NCBI RefSeq assembly: GCF_963676735.1
Contig: NZ_OY781464.1
Span: 3,629,001-3,693,000, forward strand
DNA from: an uncultured Draconibacterium sp.
Lineage (GTDB): Bacteria; Bacteroidota; Bacteroidia; Bacteroidales; Prolixibacteraceae
Direction: 5' to 3'
Length of the DNA stretch: 64,000 bases
Shown here: one piece after another, positions 9,248 to 18,838 of the stretch
Numbering within the stretch: the first letter of the stretch is position 1
How the letters are laid out: the number at the start of each line of letters is the position of its first letter
Position numbers and translations under genes: made by a program
Notes under the pieces: model-generated
Seen by the model: only the letters and a program-made list of their open reading frames with translations
What the model was told of the DNA's origin: nothing
Database searches by the model: none

Positions 9248-9276
9248 AAAGGCTGCAAAAAAAAATTGCAACCTTT
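9248..9276. terminator. Bidirectional terminator hairpin
   Basis: AAAGGCTGCAA (9248-9258) pairs with TTGCAACCTTT (9266-9276) with one mismatch. It is flanked by A-runs on the left and T-rich sequence on the right. It lies between the convergent cytochrome-b-like and acyl-CoA ligase genes and could serve both. Confidence 0.65.
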
Positions 9277-9320
9277 TATAAGTTTGGTTCAGCTTGTGCT
9301 TTCGCACTTATATTTTCAGG

Positions 9321-11111
9321 CTATTTTGATGCCCCTACCGAGTAGATATCGTTAATTAAATGCTGGTACTTTACGGACACTGCATTCCGCCTCAGCTTAA
9401 GTGTTGGCGAAAGTTCACCCGAAGCCGGAGTCCATTCTTCGTAAACCAGTCTTATTCTGCTAATTTGTTCGTGCGATCCGAGTGTTTTATTCACTTTGGC
9501 TACTTCTTTCTGTAGCTTGTTAATTACCTCGGGCAATTGAATCAGCTCTTCGTTGTTCTCATAATGCAACTTATGCTCGCCGGCCCAATCGTGTAATATC
9601 GGGAAACAAGGCGAAATAATAGCACTGGCAAATTTCTCGTTGGCACCAATAACCATCACCTGCTCAATCAACTCCGAGGTTTTTAGCTTATTTTCAATCA
9701 TTTGAGGTGCAATATATTTTCCTCCCGAGAGTTTAAATATCTCTTTTTTTCTGTCGGTAATTTTCAGGTATTTATCGTCAACCAAAACGCCAATATCTCC
9801 GGTATGAAACCAACCATTTCTATCAATAACCTCTTCAGTTAGCTCCGGTGCTTTGTAGTAGCCCATCATAACACCCGGGCCTTTGCACAGAATTTCGCCA
9901 TCGGCAGCAAATTTAACATCATAACCTTCCAGAATTGGTCCAACAGTTCCAATCATCATTTCGTTTTTCAGCGGATTATTTACCGCAATAACCGGCGATG
10001 TTTCGGTTAAGCCGTAACCTTCAAGCGTAGTTAATTTGGCCATACCTAACACCCGGGCAATTTGCGGCTGTAAGGCAGCTCCCCCCGAAACAATATAAGT
10101 TATATTTCCGCCCAGGGCAGCTCTCCACTTCGAATAAATCAGCTTATCAGCCAGGGCTATTTTCATTCGCATTAGCGCTCCAAACTTTTTATTGTACTCA
10201 AAATGATGTGTTAAACGAAGGGCCCAGAAATACAATTTCTTCTTCACTCCGGAAAGTTCTTTTCCTTTTGCCACAAAACCATCGTATACTTTTTCGAGTA
10301 ACCTCGGAACCGAATTAAACATGTGCGGTTTTATCTCTTTTATTGAAGAAACAATTTGTGCCAGGTTACCAACATAATAAACCCCCATTCCTTTTAACTG
10401 AAAGTGGTAATTCATGCTACGTTCGTAAACATGGCATAGCGGCAAAAAACTAAGGGCTTTATGCTCTTTTCCCAAGTTGTGCAACTTAATATGGGCAACA
10501 AAGTTAGAAACCAGGTTCTCGTGGCTCAACATCACTCCTTTTGGCACACCTGTGGTTCCCGAGGTATATATGAGTGTAGCCAAATCTTTGGGCTTAATGT
10601 CGTTTTTTGTGGCTACAAGTTCTTCCTCAAATTTATCCTTATTAGCCTCTCCAAGCGATAGAATTTCTTCGTAATTTTTTGCACCGTCAACGTCCTCAAA
10701 AGTATAAACCGCTATAACACCACGAATCATATTGGCAAGTGGATTCATACTTTGAAACAGCTTTTTATCGCCGGCAATGATAATTTTTACCTCTGCATGG
10801 TTGAGAATATATTTATATTCATCGTCGCCAAGCGTTGGATAAATTGGCACATGTACAAAACCACCCATTGCAAGTCCCATGTCGGCAATGCTCCACTCGG
10901 GCCTGTTGGTGGTAACCGTTGCAACTTTGTCGCCTCGTTTTAACCCCATAGCCATTAGCCCCATGGCCAGCTGGTGCGCTTTTTTGTAATATTCTTTGGT
11001 TGAATAAGTATACCATTTTCCATCCTTTTTTCCGGCAATGGCATCTTCACGGGGGAATTCCTTCAATGCATATTCCAATACATCAAAGTTACGTGTAACT
11101 GTCTGTCCCAT
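9321..11111 (-). CDS. Long-chain fatty acid--CoA ligase (AMP-forming)
   Basis: A 596-aa member of the ANL adenylating superfamily of the bacterial FadD15-like length class. It activates fatty acids to acyl-CoA through an acyl-adenylate. Motifs are the P-loop IYTSGTTGVPKGV (about 181-193), EGYGLTETSPV (A5), WFHTGDIG (A7), ITDRKKEIFKLSGGKYIAP (A8 and hinge) and the C-terminal lid with LSPTLKLRRNAV. There is no signal peptide, so it is a cytosolic or membrane-associated enzyme. It appears monocistronic, with 181 bp of AT-rich sequence upstream holding a one-mismatch -7 box (TATATTTC) near 11140. Confidence 0.93.
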   Translation of the reverse strand: MGQTVTRNFDVLEYALKEFPREDAIAGKKDGKWYTYSTKEYYKKAHQLAMGLMAMGLKRGDKVATVTTNRPEWSIADMGLAMGGFVHVPIYPTLGDDEYKYILNHAEVKIIIAGDKKLFQSMNPLANMIRGVIAVYTFEDVDGAKNYEEILSLGEANKDKFEEELVATKNDIKPKDLATLIYTSGTTGVPKGVMLSHENLVSNFVAHIKLHNLGKEHKALSFLPLCHVYERSMNYHFQLKGMGVYYVGNLAQIVSSIKEIKPHMFNSVPRLLEKVYDGFVAKGKELSGVKKKLYFWALRLTHHFEYNKKFGALMRMKIALADKLIYSKWRAALGGNITYIVSGGAALQPQIARVLGMAKLTTLEGYGLTETSPVIAVNNPLKNEMMIGTVGPILEGYDVKFAADGEILCKGPGVMMGYYKAPELTEEVIDRNGWFHTGDIGVLVDDKYLKITDRKKEIFKLSGGKYIAPQMIENKLKTSELIEQVMVIGANEKFASAIISPCFPILHDWAGEHKLHYENNEELIQLPEVINKLQKEVAKVNKTLGSHEQISRIRLVYEEWTPASGELSPTLKLRRNAVSVKYQHLINDIYSVGASK

Positions 11112-11292
11112 ATTTCAATTTTAAAAACTTCGAAATATAAGGCTTTTGTTGTTGGTTGATTTATAAAGGAATAAGGGGTTTTTTCAGCTCAAACTATTTA
11201 TACGCATTCTAAATAATATTAAATATCTGTAAAACAAAACATTAAAAACCACGCCATCGACTTTCCGAGCAGATTGTTCTAAAATTTAACAC

Positions 11293-14200
11293 TTACAACT
11301 CCTCCTCATTTGCCGGTGTTTTAACTAATTGTTGCTGGTATTTATTGTCTTTTATATAGGCCCAGATGATTAATCCGGCCAAAACCAAAATTGATGCAGG
11401 AACGGCTGGATTTACTCCGTCGGCAACACCTTTCCCGTATGAATGCAAACCTGTGAGGTAATAGTTCACGCCAAAATAGGTCATTAAAACTGAGGCAAAA
11501 CCGATAATTGATGCGAAGTTATAATTGAATATTCCTTTTAACGATGGAATAAGGCGCATGTGCACAATAAACGAATATATTACAACGGTAATCAGCGCCC
11601 AGGTTTCTTTTGGGTCCCAGCCCCAGTAGCGCCCCCAGCTTTCGTTCGCCCAAACTCCACCAAGAAAAGTGCCGATAGTAAGAAAATACAATCCCACGGT
11701 AGCTGACATTTCGTTAATGGTCGTTAACTGTTCGATAAATCCATTCACTTTAACTTCGTTACTGTTGTTCCGCATCACGATTAAAATCATTACCAGCACG
11801 CCTAAAAACATACTTAAGCCAATAAAACCATAACTGGCAGTAATAATTGCTACGTGAATGGTTAACCAATACGATTTAAGCACAGGAACCAGGTTCGTAA
11901 CCTCTGGATTCATCCAGCTAAGATGCGCTACAAAAAGGGCAATACCCGATAAAAATGCAGCAGTTCCGACCACCATTGGGTATTTGCGCCCAAAAATAAT
12001 ACCGGCCAACATTGATGCCCAGGCCACATAAACAACCGACTCGTAGCCATTACTCCACGGGGCGTGCCCCGAAATGTACCACCGAAGTACCAAACCTGCT
12101 GTATGCACCAGAAAGAGTAAAATAATCAGGCCAAAAGAGGAGACTTTCAGCAGTCCAGGCAATGGTTTTTGCCTAAAAATGTTTACAAAAAGTACGCACA
12201 ATAACAAAAAGCCAAAAAGCAGATAAAATGGGAAAATTCGTTTAAACGGATTGACTTTATTAAAAAGAATCTCCATATTTTTTTTGGTATCTCCGGGCAA
12301 CAAATTTGCTCCGTATTTTACCTGAAAGTTTTCAACGGCCTTTAACACCTGAACAGCATCGGGACTATTGTTTTCGGCAATGGATTGCAACAATAGCTGA
12401 AATCCACTTTTTATAAAAATTGAATCACCATCGGTATATTCTGCAGCCGTATTTCCGGGAGCATACCAGGTATCTTCTACCCTTTCGCGCGGAAAGAGAT
12501 GGAATAGTGAGCCCTGAAAAACCATAAAACAAATATTTACCCGCTCGTCGACATAAATGTATTCTTTTTCAACCCGGTTTCGCATACCCGGCGCTTTCGC
12601 GTAAGCAGCCCTTACGGCATCTGATATTTTATAGTTTCCCTGCTCGTCAAATAACGATTCAACGGTAATGTATTTATTCTGCGCCCCCAGTGTGGCGGCC
12701 AAAGTTTTGTTCGAAACTTTAATAACCGGCATTGAGCGCCAGATTTCGGGATAAGCCATCATGCTAAGCACCACCTCATCAGCCGACCAGCCGTATAAGC
12801 CTGACTTACGACTTACCTTGCGCACAATTTCTCCGGAAAGTGTTGACACCGGTTCGATTCTACCATCAACGCCCTGCACCCACAATTCGCTAAATTCTTT
12901 TACAACATCCTTGTCAATTGACGGGATTCCGGCCCCCACACCACTTTGTGCAGATGCAGATAGGGCTCCGGCTCCAAGCAGTACAAAAACAGCGATTGCT
13001 TTAACCGAGCTGGCCTTTAACTTTTTGGCAAGGAACTGGAAATAGGAGTTCGGATTAACCATTGATAAAATAACTCCAATTATCAGCAAAGCGTATCCCA
13101 GGTAGGATATCCACGTTCCCCAAAAATCATGATTTACAGAAAGTATCGTTCCTCTCTCATCAGTATCATACGACGACTGGAAGAATTTGTACCCTCTGTG
13201 ACTTAGCGTATTGTTCATAAAAATCCGAATATCTTCGTTAATTCCCTGTTCCTCATCAACCAAAACTACCTCGGAGGCAAACGACGATGGCGAATTAGAG
13301 CCTGGATATCGCTCAAGTTGAAAATCTTTTAAATGAATGCTGAACGGCACTTTAAGCGGCAAGGCTCCATAAGCAAGTTTCAGAGTATTGTTACCAAGAG
13401 GCACACGAATGGTATCAGGCGATTGACCCGAGTGGCCAAAAACAGGAACCGTTTGCTGACGTATACCATCTGATATTTGCACAACAACGGCATCTTCGCG
13501 TGTTTCAACCTGGCTTTTTACTGCTGTAAAAGTTGCGCTTGGCATAAATTTGCGAATAAGAAAACGAAAATTACTGAAACCATACAGGAACATTGGTTTT
13601 ACCGGAATGGTATCTCCGGGTGTAAATGCAACGGTTTCCTGGCTGGCCATGGTTGTTTCTTCCAATTGCGCAAACGAAGTCATAAACAGGGCACCATCCT
13701 TTATAAAAAAGTTCACTACTTTTTCTTCGTCAACTTCGAATCCTGCCGAAAATCCCGGATAATCCAGTGCTTCTCCTTTTTGAAAAGAAAAAGACTGCAT
13801 ACCCTGCACATCAGGCGCCGAAAACACAAAATCAATTACCGGTTCGCCGCTATCAGAAGGAATGGCCTTTTTCTCGGCATCTTCAATAAAACCAATGGTT
13901 TTTATTTTTACCGCTTGCCCGTTTACATCAAATTTTGTAGAAAACTGTTTTGGAGTTAGTTCCGAAAAACGAACAGCAGATACAGCTTCTTCACCGTTAT
14001 AAGCGGCATAAAAATAATCGTCAGACGAAAGAATATAGTCTGCACTTTGTCCTTCGCGAATATGCATTACCCCCTCGAAACTAAAATACCGGGTTATTGC
14101 AGCCCCTAAAATCATTACCAAAAACGAAATGTGGAACAAGCCAAGCGTAAACCTTTTACTGGTAAAAAACCGGTAACGAATAAGGTTATTCAGCAAGTTT

Positions 14201-14376
14201 AAGGCAAACAAGCCCCACAGCAGCTCGAACCAACGGGTGTTGTACACCAGCGCACGGGCTGTTGGAGTACCATAACTACTTTCAATAAAAGTGGCTACGG
14301 CCATTGAAAAGGCCAGGGCCAGAAAAATAAATGCGGCAAAAGGAACGGATGTTATAAAAGAATAAAACTTTTTCAT
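11293..14376 (-). CDS. ccsBA: ResB-CcsA fusion, system II cytochrome c biogenesis protein
   Basis: A 1027-aa membrane protein joining a ResB-like N-terminal half to a CcsA-like C-terminal half. System II machinery moves haem across the membrane and attaches it to CXXCH apocytochromes. The N-terminal region has membrane helices near 10-30, 45-70 and 75-100, then a large periplasmic domain and a further helix near 415-435. A second periplasmic stretch follows. The C-terminal part has about eight helices and the haem-handling WWD motif WGRYWGWDPKETW at about 914-926, with conserved His residues near it (HMRLIP). Fused CcsBA proteins are known in Bacteroidota and epsilonproteobacteria. No cytochrome genes are adjacent. 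Confidence 0.92.
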   Translation of the reverse strand: MKKFYSFITSVPFAAFIFLALAFSMAVATFIESSYGTPTARALVYNTRWFELLWGLFALNLLNNLIRYRFFTSKRFTLGLFHISFLVMILGAAITRYFSFEGVMHIREGQSADYILSSDDYFYAAYNGEEAVSAVRFSELTPKQFSTKFDVNGQAVKIKTIGFIEDAEKKAIPSDSGEPVIDFVFSAPDVQGMQSFSFQKGEALDYPGFSAGFEVDEEKVVNFFIKDGALFMTSFAQLEETTMASQETVAFTPGDTIPVKPMFLYGFSNFRFLIRKFMPSATFTAVKSQVETREDAVVVQISDGIRQQTVPVFGHSGQSPDTIRVPLGNNTLKLAYGALPLKVPFSIHLKDFQLERYPGSNSPSSFASEVVLVDEEQGINEDIRIFMNNTLSHRGYKFFQSSYDTDERGTILSVNHDFWGTWISYLGYALLIIGVILSMVNPNSYFQFLAKKLKASSVKAIAVFVLLGAGALSASAQSGVGAGIPSIDKDVVKEFSELWVQGVDGRIEPVSTLSGEIVRKVSRKSGLYGWSADEVVLSMMAYPEIWRSMPVIKVSNKTLAATLGAQNKYITVESLFDEQGNYKISDAVRAAYAKAPGMRNRVEKEYIYVDERVNICFMVFQGSLFHLFPRERVEDTWYAPGNTAAEYTDGDSIFIKSGFQLLLQSIAENNSPDAVQVLKAVENFQVKYGANLLPGDTKKNMEILFNKVNPFKRIFPFYLLFGFLLLCVLFVNIFRQKPLPGLLKVSSFGLIILLFLVHTAGLVLRWYISGHAPWSNGYESVVYVAWASMLAGIIFGRKYPMVVGTAAFLSGIALFVAHLSWMNPEVTNLVPVLKSYWLTIHVAIITASYGFIGLSMFLGVLVMILIVMRNNSNEVKVNGFIEQLTTINEMSATVGLYFLTIGTFLGGVWANESWGRYWGWDPKETWALITVVIYSFIVHMRLIPSLKGIFNYNFASIIGFASVLMTYFGVNYYLTGLHSYGKGVADGVNPAVPASILVLAGLIIWAYIKDNKYQQQLVKTPANEEEL

Positions 14377-14480
14377 TTTTACTATTTAGTTGTAAGTCGC
14401 ACTGAACTTATAGGTTCATATTTCAGCTGCTGAAAATAAGTCTTATTTAGAACAAATCAAAAAAAGAAATAAAACGAAGA

Positions 14481-14518
14481 AGCCCGTTCGGTATATTTTT
14501 AAACATACCAAACGGGCT
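14481..14518 (-). terminator. Terminator after alaS
   Basis: AGCCCGTTCGGTAT (14481-14494) pairs with ATACCAAACGGGCT (14505-14518) with one mismatch. Read on the minus strand it is followed by a T-rich run (TCTTCGTTTTATTTC), directly after the alaS stop codon. Confidence 0.8.
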
Positions 14519-14574
14519 ACATATGTTTTAACGAAAAGCTGCTTTTATAAGTGCTTTTCTTAATGCCTGGCCAT

Positions 14575-17196
14575 TTATTGTAAAAACGACAGTGCTTTTT
14601 CAATGGCAGCCTGCAGTCCGCTTACATCTTTCCCTCCTGCGGTTGCATAGAAAGGCTGGCCACCGCCGCCACCTTTAATTTCTTTTCCGGCTTCGCGAAC
14701 AATCTGTCCGGCATTCAAGCCTTTATCTGCAACAATGTTATCCGAAATCATTACCGATAGATTCGGTTTTCCGTTAACATCAGCACCAATAACCAAAAAC
14801 AAATCTTCTACTTCGCCTTTTAACTGAAAAGCAAGGTCTTTAACCATTCCGGCGTTATCAACCATAATTTTATCGGCAATAATATTTACTCCGTTTTCTT
14901 TTAGCACTTTACTTTTAAGGTTGGCTTTAATAATTTTCAGGCTTTCTTGTTGGAAAGCCTCAATTTGTTTGCTTAAAACCGAATTTTGCTGAAGCAATGT
15001 GGTTACGCTTCCCAAAATATCTTTCGACCCTTTTAATGTTTCTTTTATGCTGTTAATCAGGGCTAACTGATCGTTAATGTATTTCTCAGCCCGTTCAGCA
15101 GTTATGGCTTCAATACGGCGAACACCGGCAGCAATGGCACTTTCCGAAACAATTTTCAAGAGGCCAATCTGACCGGTTGCTTTAACGTGCGTACCTCCGC
15201 ACAGCTCAACCGACTCGCCAAATTTAATTACCCGAACTGCCTCGCCATATTTTTCGCCAAACAACATCATTGCCCCCGATGCTTTTGCTTCGTCAATCGG
15301 CATTTCGCGATTTTCTTCCTGCATGGCATTTTGGCGTATTTTCTCATTAACCAGTTTCTCTACTGCGGCAATTTCGTCATCGCTCATTTTCTGGAAATGC
15401 GAAAAGTCGAAACGCAAATGATCCGCATTTACAAGCGAGCCTTTTTGCTCAACATGCGTACCCAATACTTCGCGCAATGCAGCGTGCAACAAGTGCGTAG
15501 CAGTATGGTTATTGGCAATACTTTCACGGCGGTTGGTATTCACAACTGCATTAAATGTTTCTTCTACATTGGCTGGCAGCTCATTCACCAAATGCACAGT
15601 TAGGTTGTTCTCTTTTTGGGTATCGAAAACCGAGGTTTTTACACCATCAAATTCAATGTATCCGGTATCGCCAACCTGGCCACCAGATTCGCCATAAAAA
15701 GGCGTTTGGTCGAACACCAACTGGTAAAACGATTTTTTCTTTTGTGTTACTTTGCGGTAGCGCGCAATTTTAATTTCGGCTTCCAGTTTATCGTAGCCTA
15801 AAAATTCGGTTTTTTCAATTTTGCGCAGTTCTACCCAATCATCTGTTTCCTGTGCAGCAGCATTACGCGAACGCTCTTTTTGTGCCTGCATTTCAACTGC
15901 AAAACCTTTTTCGTCAACGCCCAAACCATTTTCGCGAGCAATTAACTCGGTAAGATCGAGCGGAAACCCAAAGGTATCGTACAATACAAATGCATCTTTT
16001 CCTGCAATTTGTTTGGCGCCTTCTTTGTTTGCTTTCGATATTATATCATCCAGCAGTTTAATACCGGTTGAAAGGGTACGCAGAAACGACTCTTCCTCTT
16101 CTTTTATTACTTTTTCAATTAAGGTTTGCTGGCTTACTAATTCCGGAAAAGCTTCTCCCATGGTATCTTTTAACACCTCAACCAATCGGAAAATAAACGC
16201 ATCTTTTAACCCAAGGAAAGTATAACCGTAACGCACGGCTCGGCGCAAAATACGGCGGATTACATAGCCTGCTTTGTTATTCGATGGCAGCTGCCCATCG
16301 GCAATGGCAAAGGCAACTGCACGAAGGTGGTCGGCAATTACACGCATGGAAATATCTACCTTTCCGTTTTCGCCGTATTTCTTGCCTGAAAGTTTTCCTA
16401 TTTCAGCAATGGTATTCTGAAAAACATCAGTATCGTAGTTCGACTGAACACCTTGTAAAACCATACACAAACGCTCGAAACCCATTCCTGTATCCACATG
16501 TTTATCGGGTAGATTCTCTAACGAGCCATTTGCTTTGCGGTTAAACTGAATAAAAACAAGGTTCCAGATTTCAATCACCTGCGGGTGGTCCATATTTACC
16601 AAATCGCGTCCGGGTGTTTTTTTACGTTCTTCATCCGAACGAATATCAACATGTACTTCCGAGCAGGGTCCGCATGGACCGGTATCTCCCATTTCCCAGA
16701 AGTTATCTTTTTTGTTACCGTTTAAAATGCGGTCTTTGGGCAGGTATTGCTCCCAATAACCGGCAGCTTCGTTATCGCGTTCCTGGTTATCGTCGGCGCT
16801 ACCTTCAAAAACAGTGGCATACAAACGGTCGGCTTCAATTCCCATACGTTCTACCAGAAATTCCCAGGCCCAGTCAATTGCTTCTTTTTTAAAGTAATTG
16901 CCAAACGACCAGTTTCCCAGCATTTCAAACATGGTATGGTGGTAGGTATCCAGCCCAACTTCTTCCAGATCGTTATGTTTCCCCGACACACGAAGACACT
17001 TCTGCGTATCAGCAACCCGCGGGTATTTAACCGGTTCGTTACCTAAAAACTGGTCTTTAAACTGGTTCATCCCTGCATTGGTAAACATCAGCGTGGGGTC
17101 GCCTTTAACCACCATTGGCGCTGAGTTTACAATCTGATGTTCTTTCTCGGTAAAAAAGTCGAGAAATGCTTTACGTATCTCTTTAGAAGTCTTCAT
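14575..17196 (-). CDS. alaS: Alanine--tRNA ligase
   Basis: A full-length 873-aa class II synthetase that charges tRNA-Ala. The N-terminal catalytic domain starts at the usual RKAFLDFFTEKEH. The editing domain carries the zinc site HTATHLLH (about 563-570) and CGGTH (about 664-668). A C-terminal DHHA1-like domain contains the GGGGGQPFYATAGGK glycine cluster. There is no frameshift or insertion. It is divergent from the M23 peptidase gene, with 178 bp between them holding both promoters. A one-mismatch -7 box (TTTCTTTG) for alaS is visible near 17240 on the minus strand. Confidence 0.98.
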   Translation of the reverse strand: MKTSKEIRKAFLDFFTEKEHQIVNSAPMVVKGDPTLMFTNAGMNQFKDQFLGNEPVKYPRVADTQKCLRVSGKHNDLEEVGLDTYHHTMFEMLGNWSFGNYFKKEAIDWAWEFLVERMGIEADRLYATVFEGSADDNQERDNEAAGYWEQYLPKDRILNGNKKDNFWEMGDTGPCGPCSEVHVDIRSDEERKKTPGRDLVNMDHPQVIEIWNLVFIQFNRKANGSLENLPDKHVDTGMGFERLCMVLQGVQSNYDTDVFQNTIAEIGKLSGKKYGENGKVDISMRVIADHLRAVAFAIADGQLPSNNKAGYVIRRILRRAVRYGYTFLGLKDAFIFRLVEVLKDTMGEAFPELVSQQTLIEKVIKEEEESFLRTLSTGIKLLDDIISKANKEGAKQIAGKDAFVLYDTFGFPLDLTELIARENGLGVDEKGFAVEMQAQKERSRNAAAQETDDWVELRKIEKTEFLGYDKLEAEIKIARYRKVTQKKKSFYQLVFDQTPFYGESGGQVGDTGYIEFDGVKTSVFDTQKENNLTVHLVNELPANVEETFNAVVNTNRRESIANNHTATHLLHAALREVLGTHVEQKGSLVNADHLRFDFSHFQKMSDDEIAAVEKLVNEKIRQNAMQEENREMPIDEAKASGAMMLFGEKYGEAVRVIKFGESVELCGGTHVKATGQIGLLKIVSESAIAAGVRRIEAITAERAEKYINDQLALINSIKETLKGSKDILGSVTTLLQQNSVLSKQIEAFQQESLKIIKANLKSKVLKENGVNIIADKIMVDNAGMVKDLAFQLKGEVEDLFLVIGADVNGKPNLSVMISDNIVADKGLNAGQIVREAGKEIKGGGGGQPFYATAGGKDVSGLQAAIEKALSFLQ

Positions 17197-17276
17197 TTTC
17201 CGTCTGTATGATTTATTATTCTGTTAAAATATTTTAATGCAAAGAAAACAAATTCACTAACTATGAGTTATTTACT

Positions 17277-17284
17277 TATCTTTG
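17277..17284 (+). promoter_or_regulatory. -7 box upstream of the M23 peptidase gene
   Basis: TATCTTTG is a perfect match to TAnnTTTG and is followed by GC. A start near 17291 would give a leader of about 84 nt to the ATG at 17375. No clear TTTG -33 box is present at the right distance. Confidence 0.5.
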
Positions 17285-17374
17285 CGCCGTGAAAAATCAC
17301 GATTTTTTAAATCCATGCAAAGTTATAGGATTTAATGAATAGACATTACAAAAGATTAAAAACCGGCCTTTTAT

Positions 17375-18355
17375 ATGGCAAAAAAGAAATATAAATTTAA
17401 TCCGGATACCCTCAGTTACGAAAGTGTTGGATTAACGTGGAAAGCCAGAGCAACAAAAATTCTTACTTATTTTTCGAGTAGTCTGGCTTTAGCTATTGTT
17501 ATATCGCTCATTTTCTTAAACTTTTACGATACGCCCCGCTCGAAGCGGCTAATGCGCGAAAACAAACGACTGATTACGCAATACGAACTGCTAACAAAAG
17601 ATTTAAACAAGGTTGAAAATGTTTTGGCGGAGTTGCAACAACGCGATGATAACATTTACCGTGTAATTTTTGAGGCCGAACCGATTCCGTCAACCGTTAG
17701 AAATGCTGGTTTTGGTGGAGCGAATAAATACTCGCACCTGGAAGACATGGACAATGCCGAGTTGGTAATTGCCACAGCACATAAACTTGATGTTATTTCG
17801 AAACAGGCTTATATTCAGTCAAAATCATACGACGAAGTATTGGAACTGGCGCTGAACAAGGAAAAAATGCTGGCATCGTTGCCCGCTATTATGCCCATTA
17901 CCAACAAAGACCTAAAGCGTACTTCAAGTGGTTGGGGATACCGTATCCACCCGATTTACAAAGTGCGAAAAATGCACTGGGGGCAAGACTTTACGGCTCC
18001 GGTTGGAACTCCGGTTTATGCCACCGGCGATGGTAAAATTACTGCCGTAAAAGGCTCAAAACGCAGTCGCGTTGGGCTTGGTCTGAATATTACTATCGAC
18101 CACGGCTATGGTTACGAAACGGTTTATGGTCACCTGAATGAATTTAATGTAAAACGCGGCCAACAAGTAAAACGCGGCGATATTATTGGCTATGTTGGAA
18201 ATACCGGCGGATCGACTGCTCCTCACCTGCACTACGAAGTGCACAAAGACGGACGCAAAGTAAATCCGGCTTACTACATGTTTAAAGATCTTACACCACA
18301 GGAATACGACAAAATGATTGCGATTTCGTCAAATATTGGGCAGTCGCTGGATTAA
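17375..18355 (+). CDS. M23-family (LytM/DipM-type) peptidoglycan metallopeptidase
   Basis: A 326-aa protein with a short basic cytoplasmic start, one membrane helix (about 33-52) and a coiled-coil stretch (about 56-95). A C-terminal LytM domain carries zinc ligands H201 and D205 in HWGQD plus H284 and H286 in HLH. All residues of the active metallopeptidase set are present, so it may cut peptide crosslinks rather than act only as an activator. It is probably anchored in the inner membrane and faces the wall. A hairpin terminator follows at 18381. Confidence 0.93.
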   Translation: MAKKKYKFNPDTLSYESVGLTWKARATKILTYFSSSLALAIVISLIFLNFYDTPRSKRLMRENKRLITQYELLTKDLNKVENVLAELQQRDDNIYRVIFEAEPIPSTVRNAGFGGANKYSHLEDMDNAELVIATAHKLDVISKQAYIQSKSYDEVLELALNKEKMLASLPAIMPITNKDLKRTSSGWGYRIHPIYKVRKMHWGQDFTAPVGTPVYATGDGKITAVKGSKRSRVGLGLNITIDHGYGYETVYGHLNEFNVKRGQQVKRGDIIGYVGNTGGSTAPHLHYEVHKDGRKVNPAYYMFKDLTPQEYDKMIAISSNIGQSLD

Positions 18356-18380
18356 TCATTTCCTGAAGAAAATATTTTTG

Positions 18381-18409
18381 CTTCCATTGGTTTTCCGGTG
18401 GAAGTTTTT
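18381..18409 (+). terminator. Terminator after the M23 peptidase gene
   Basis: CTTCCATTGG (18381-18390) and CCGGTGGAAG (18395-18404) form a 10-bp stem with two T-G wobbles around TTTT. Five T residues follow. Confidence 0.7.
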
Positions 18410-18496
18410 ATTTGCCACCATTTGAAACTTTTCAAAAAATCAATCACTCTTTTGTAACAGGTTTAAAATCTTTTATCTTGCATCTAAAAAATTACA

Positions 18497-18838
18497 GTGC
18501 CATACAAAAAGCCCAAAATAGAAAAGATACTGTATTCGATTGGCGAAGTTGCCGATATGTTTGGCGTAAACGTTTCGCACATCCGTTACTGGGAGAATCA
18601 GTTTGAGGCATTAAAACCGGTAAAAAATAAGAAGGGCAACCGGCAATTCACAAAAAAAGATATTGAAACCATACGTTTTATTCATCACCTGGTAAAAGAA
18701 AGAGGTTTAACCATTGATGGCGCCCGTAAAAAGCTAAAAGAAAACCCGGAAGACACGATGAATAATTATGAAGTGGTAAAACGCCTGCAAGACATCAAAC
18801 AAGAACTTGTAGCAATAAAAGAAGGACTCGGAGAATGA
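18497..18838 (+). CDS. MerR-family transcriptional regulator (GTG start)
   Basis: A 113-aa protein with an N-terminal MerR winged helix (YSIGEVADMFGVNVSHIRYWE, about 13-33, then RQFTKKDIETIRFIHHLV). There is no effector domain beyond a short helical tail (VVKRLQDIKQELVAIKEGL). Such short MerR proteins are widespread and conserved in Bacteroidota. The start is GTG at 18497. An upstream TATCTTGC resembles a -7 box. The gene overlaps the Nif3 gene by ATGA, which suggests translational coupling. The target is unknown. Confidence 0.85.
   Translation: MPYKKPKIEKILYSIGEVADMFGVNVSHIRYWENQFEALKPVKNKKGNRQFTKKDIETIRFIHHLVKERGLTIDGARKKLKENPEDTMNNYEVVKRLQDIKQELVAIKEGLGE

Noticed and set aside
13477..13959. 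160-codon open frame on the plus strand
   Set aside because: It lies wholly opposite the intact ccsBA gene, is rich in Cys, His and Asn as antisense frames often are, and resembles no family.
15187..15603. 138-codon open frame on the plus strand
   Set aside because: Opposite the alaS editing domain and without family features.
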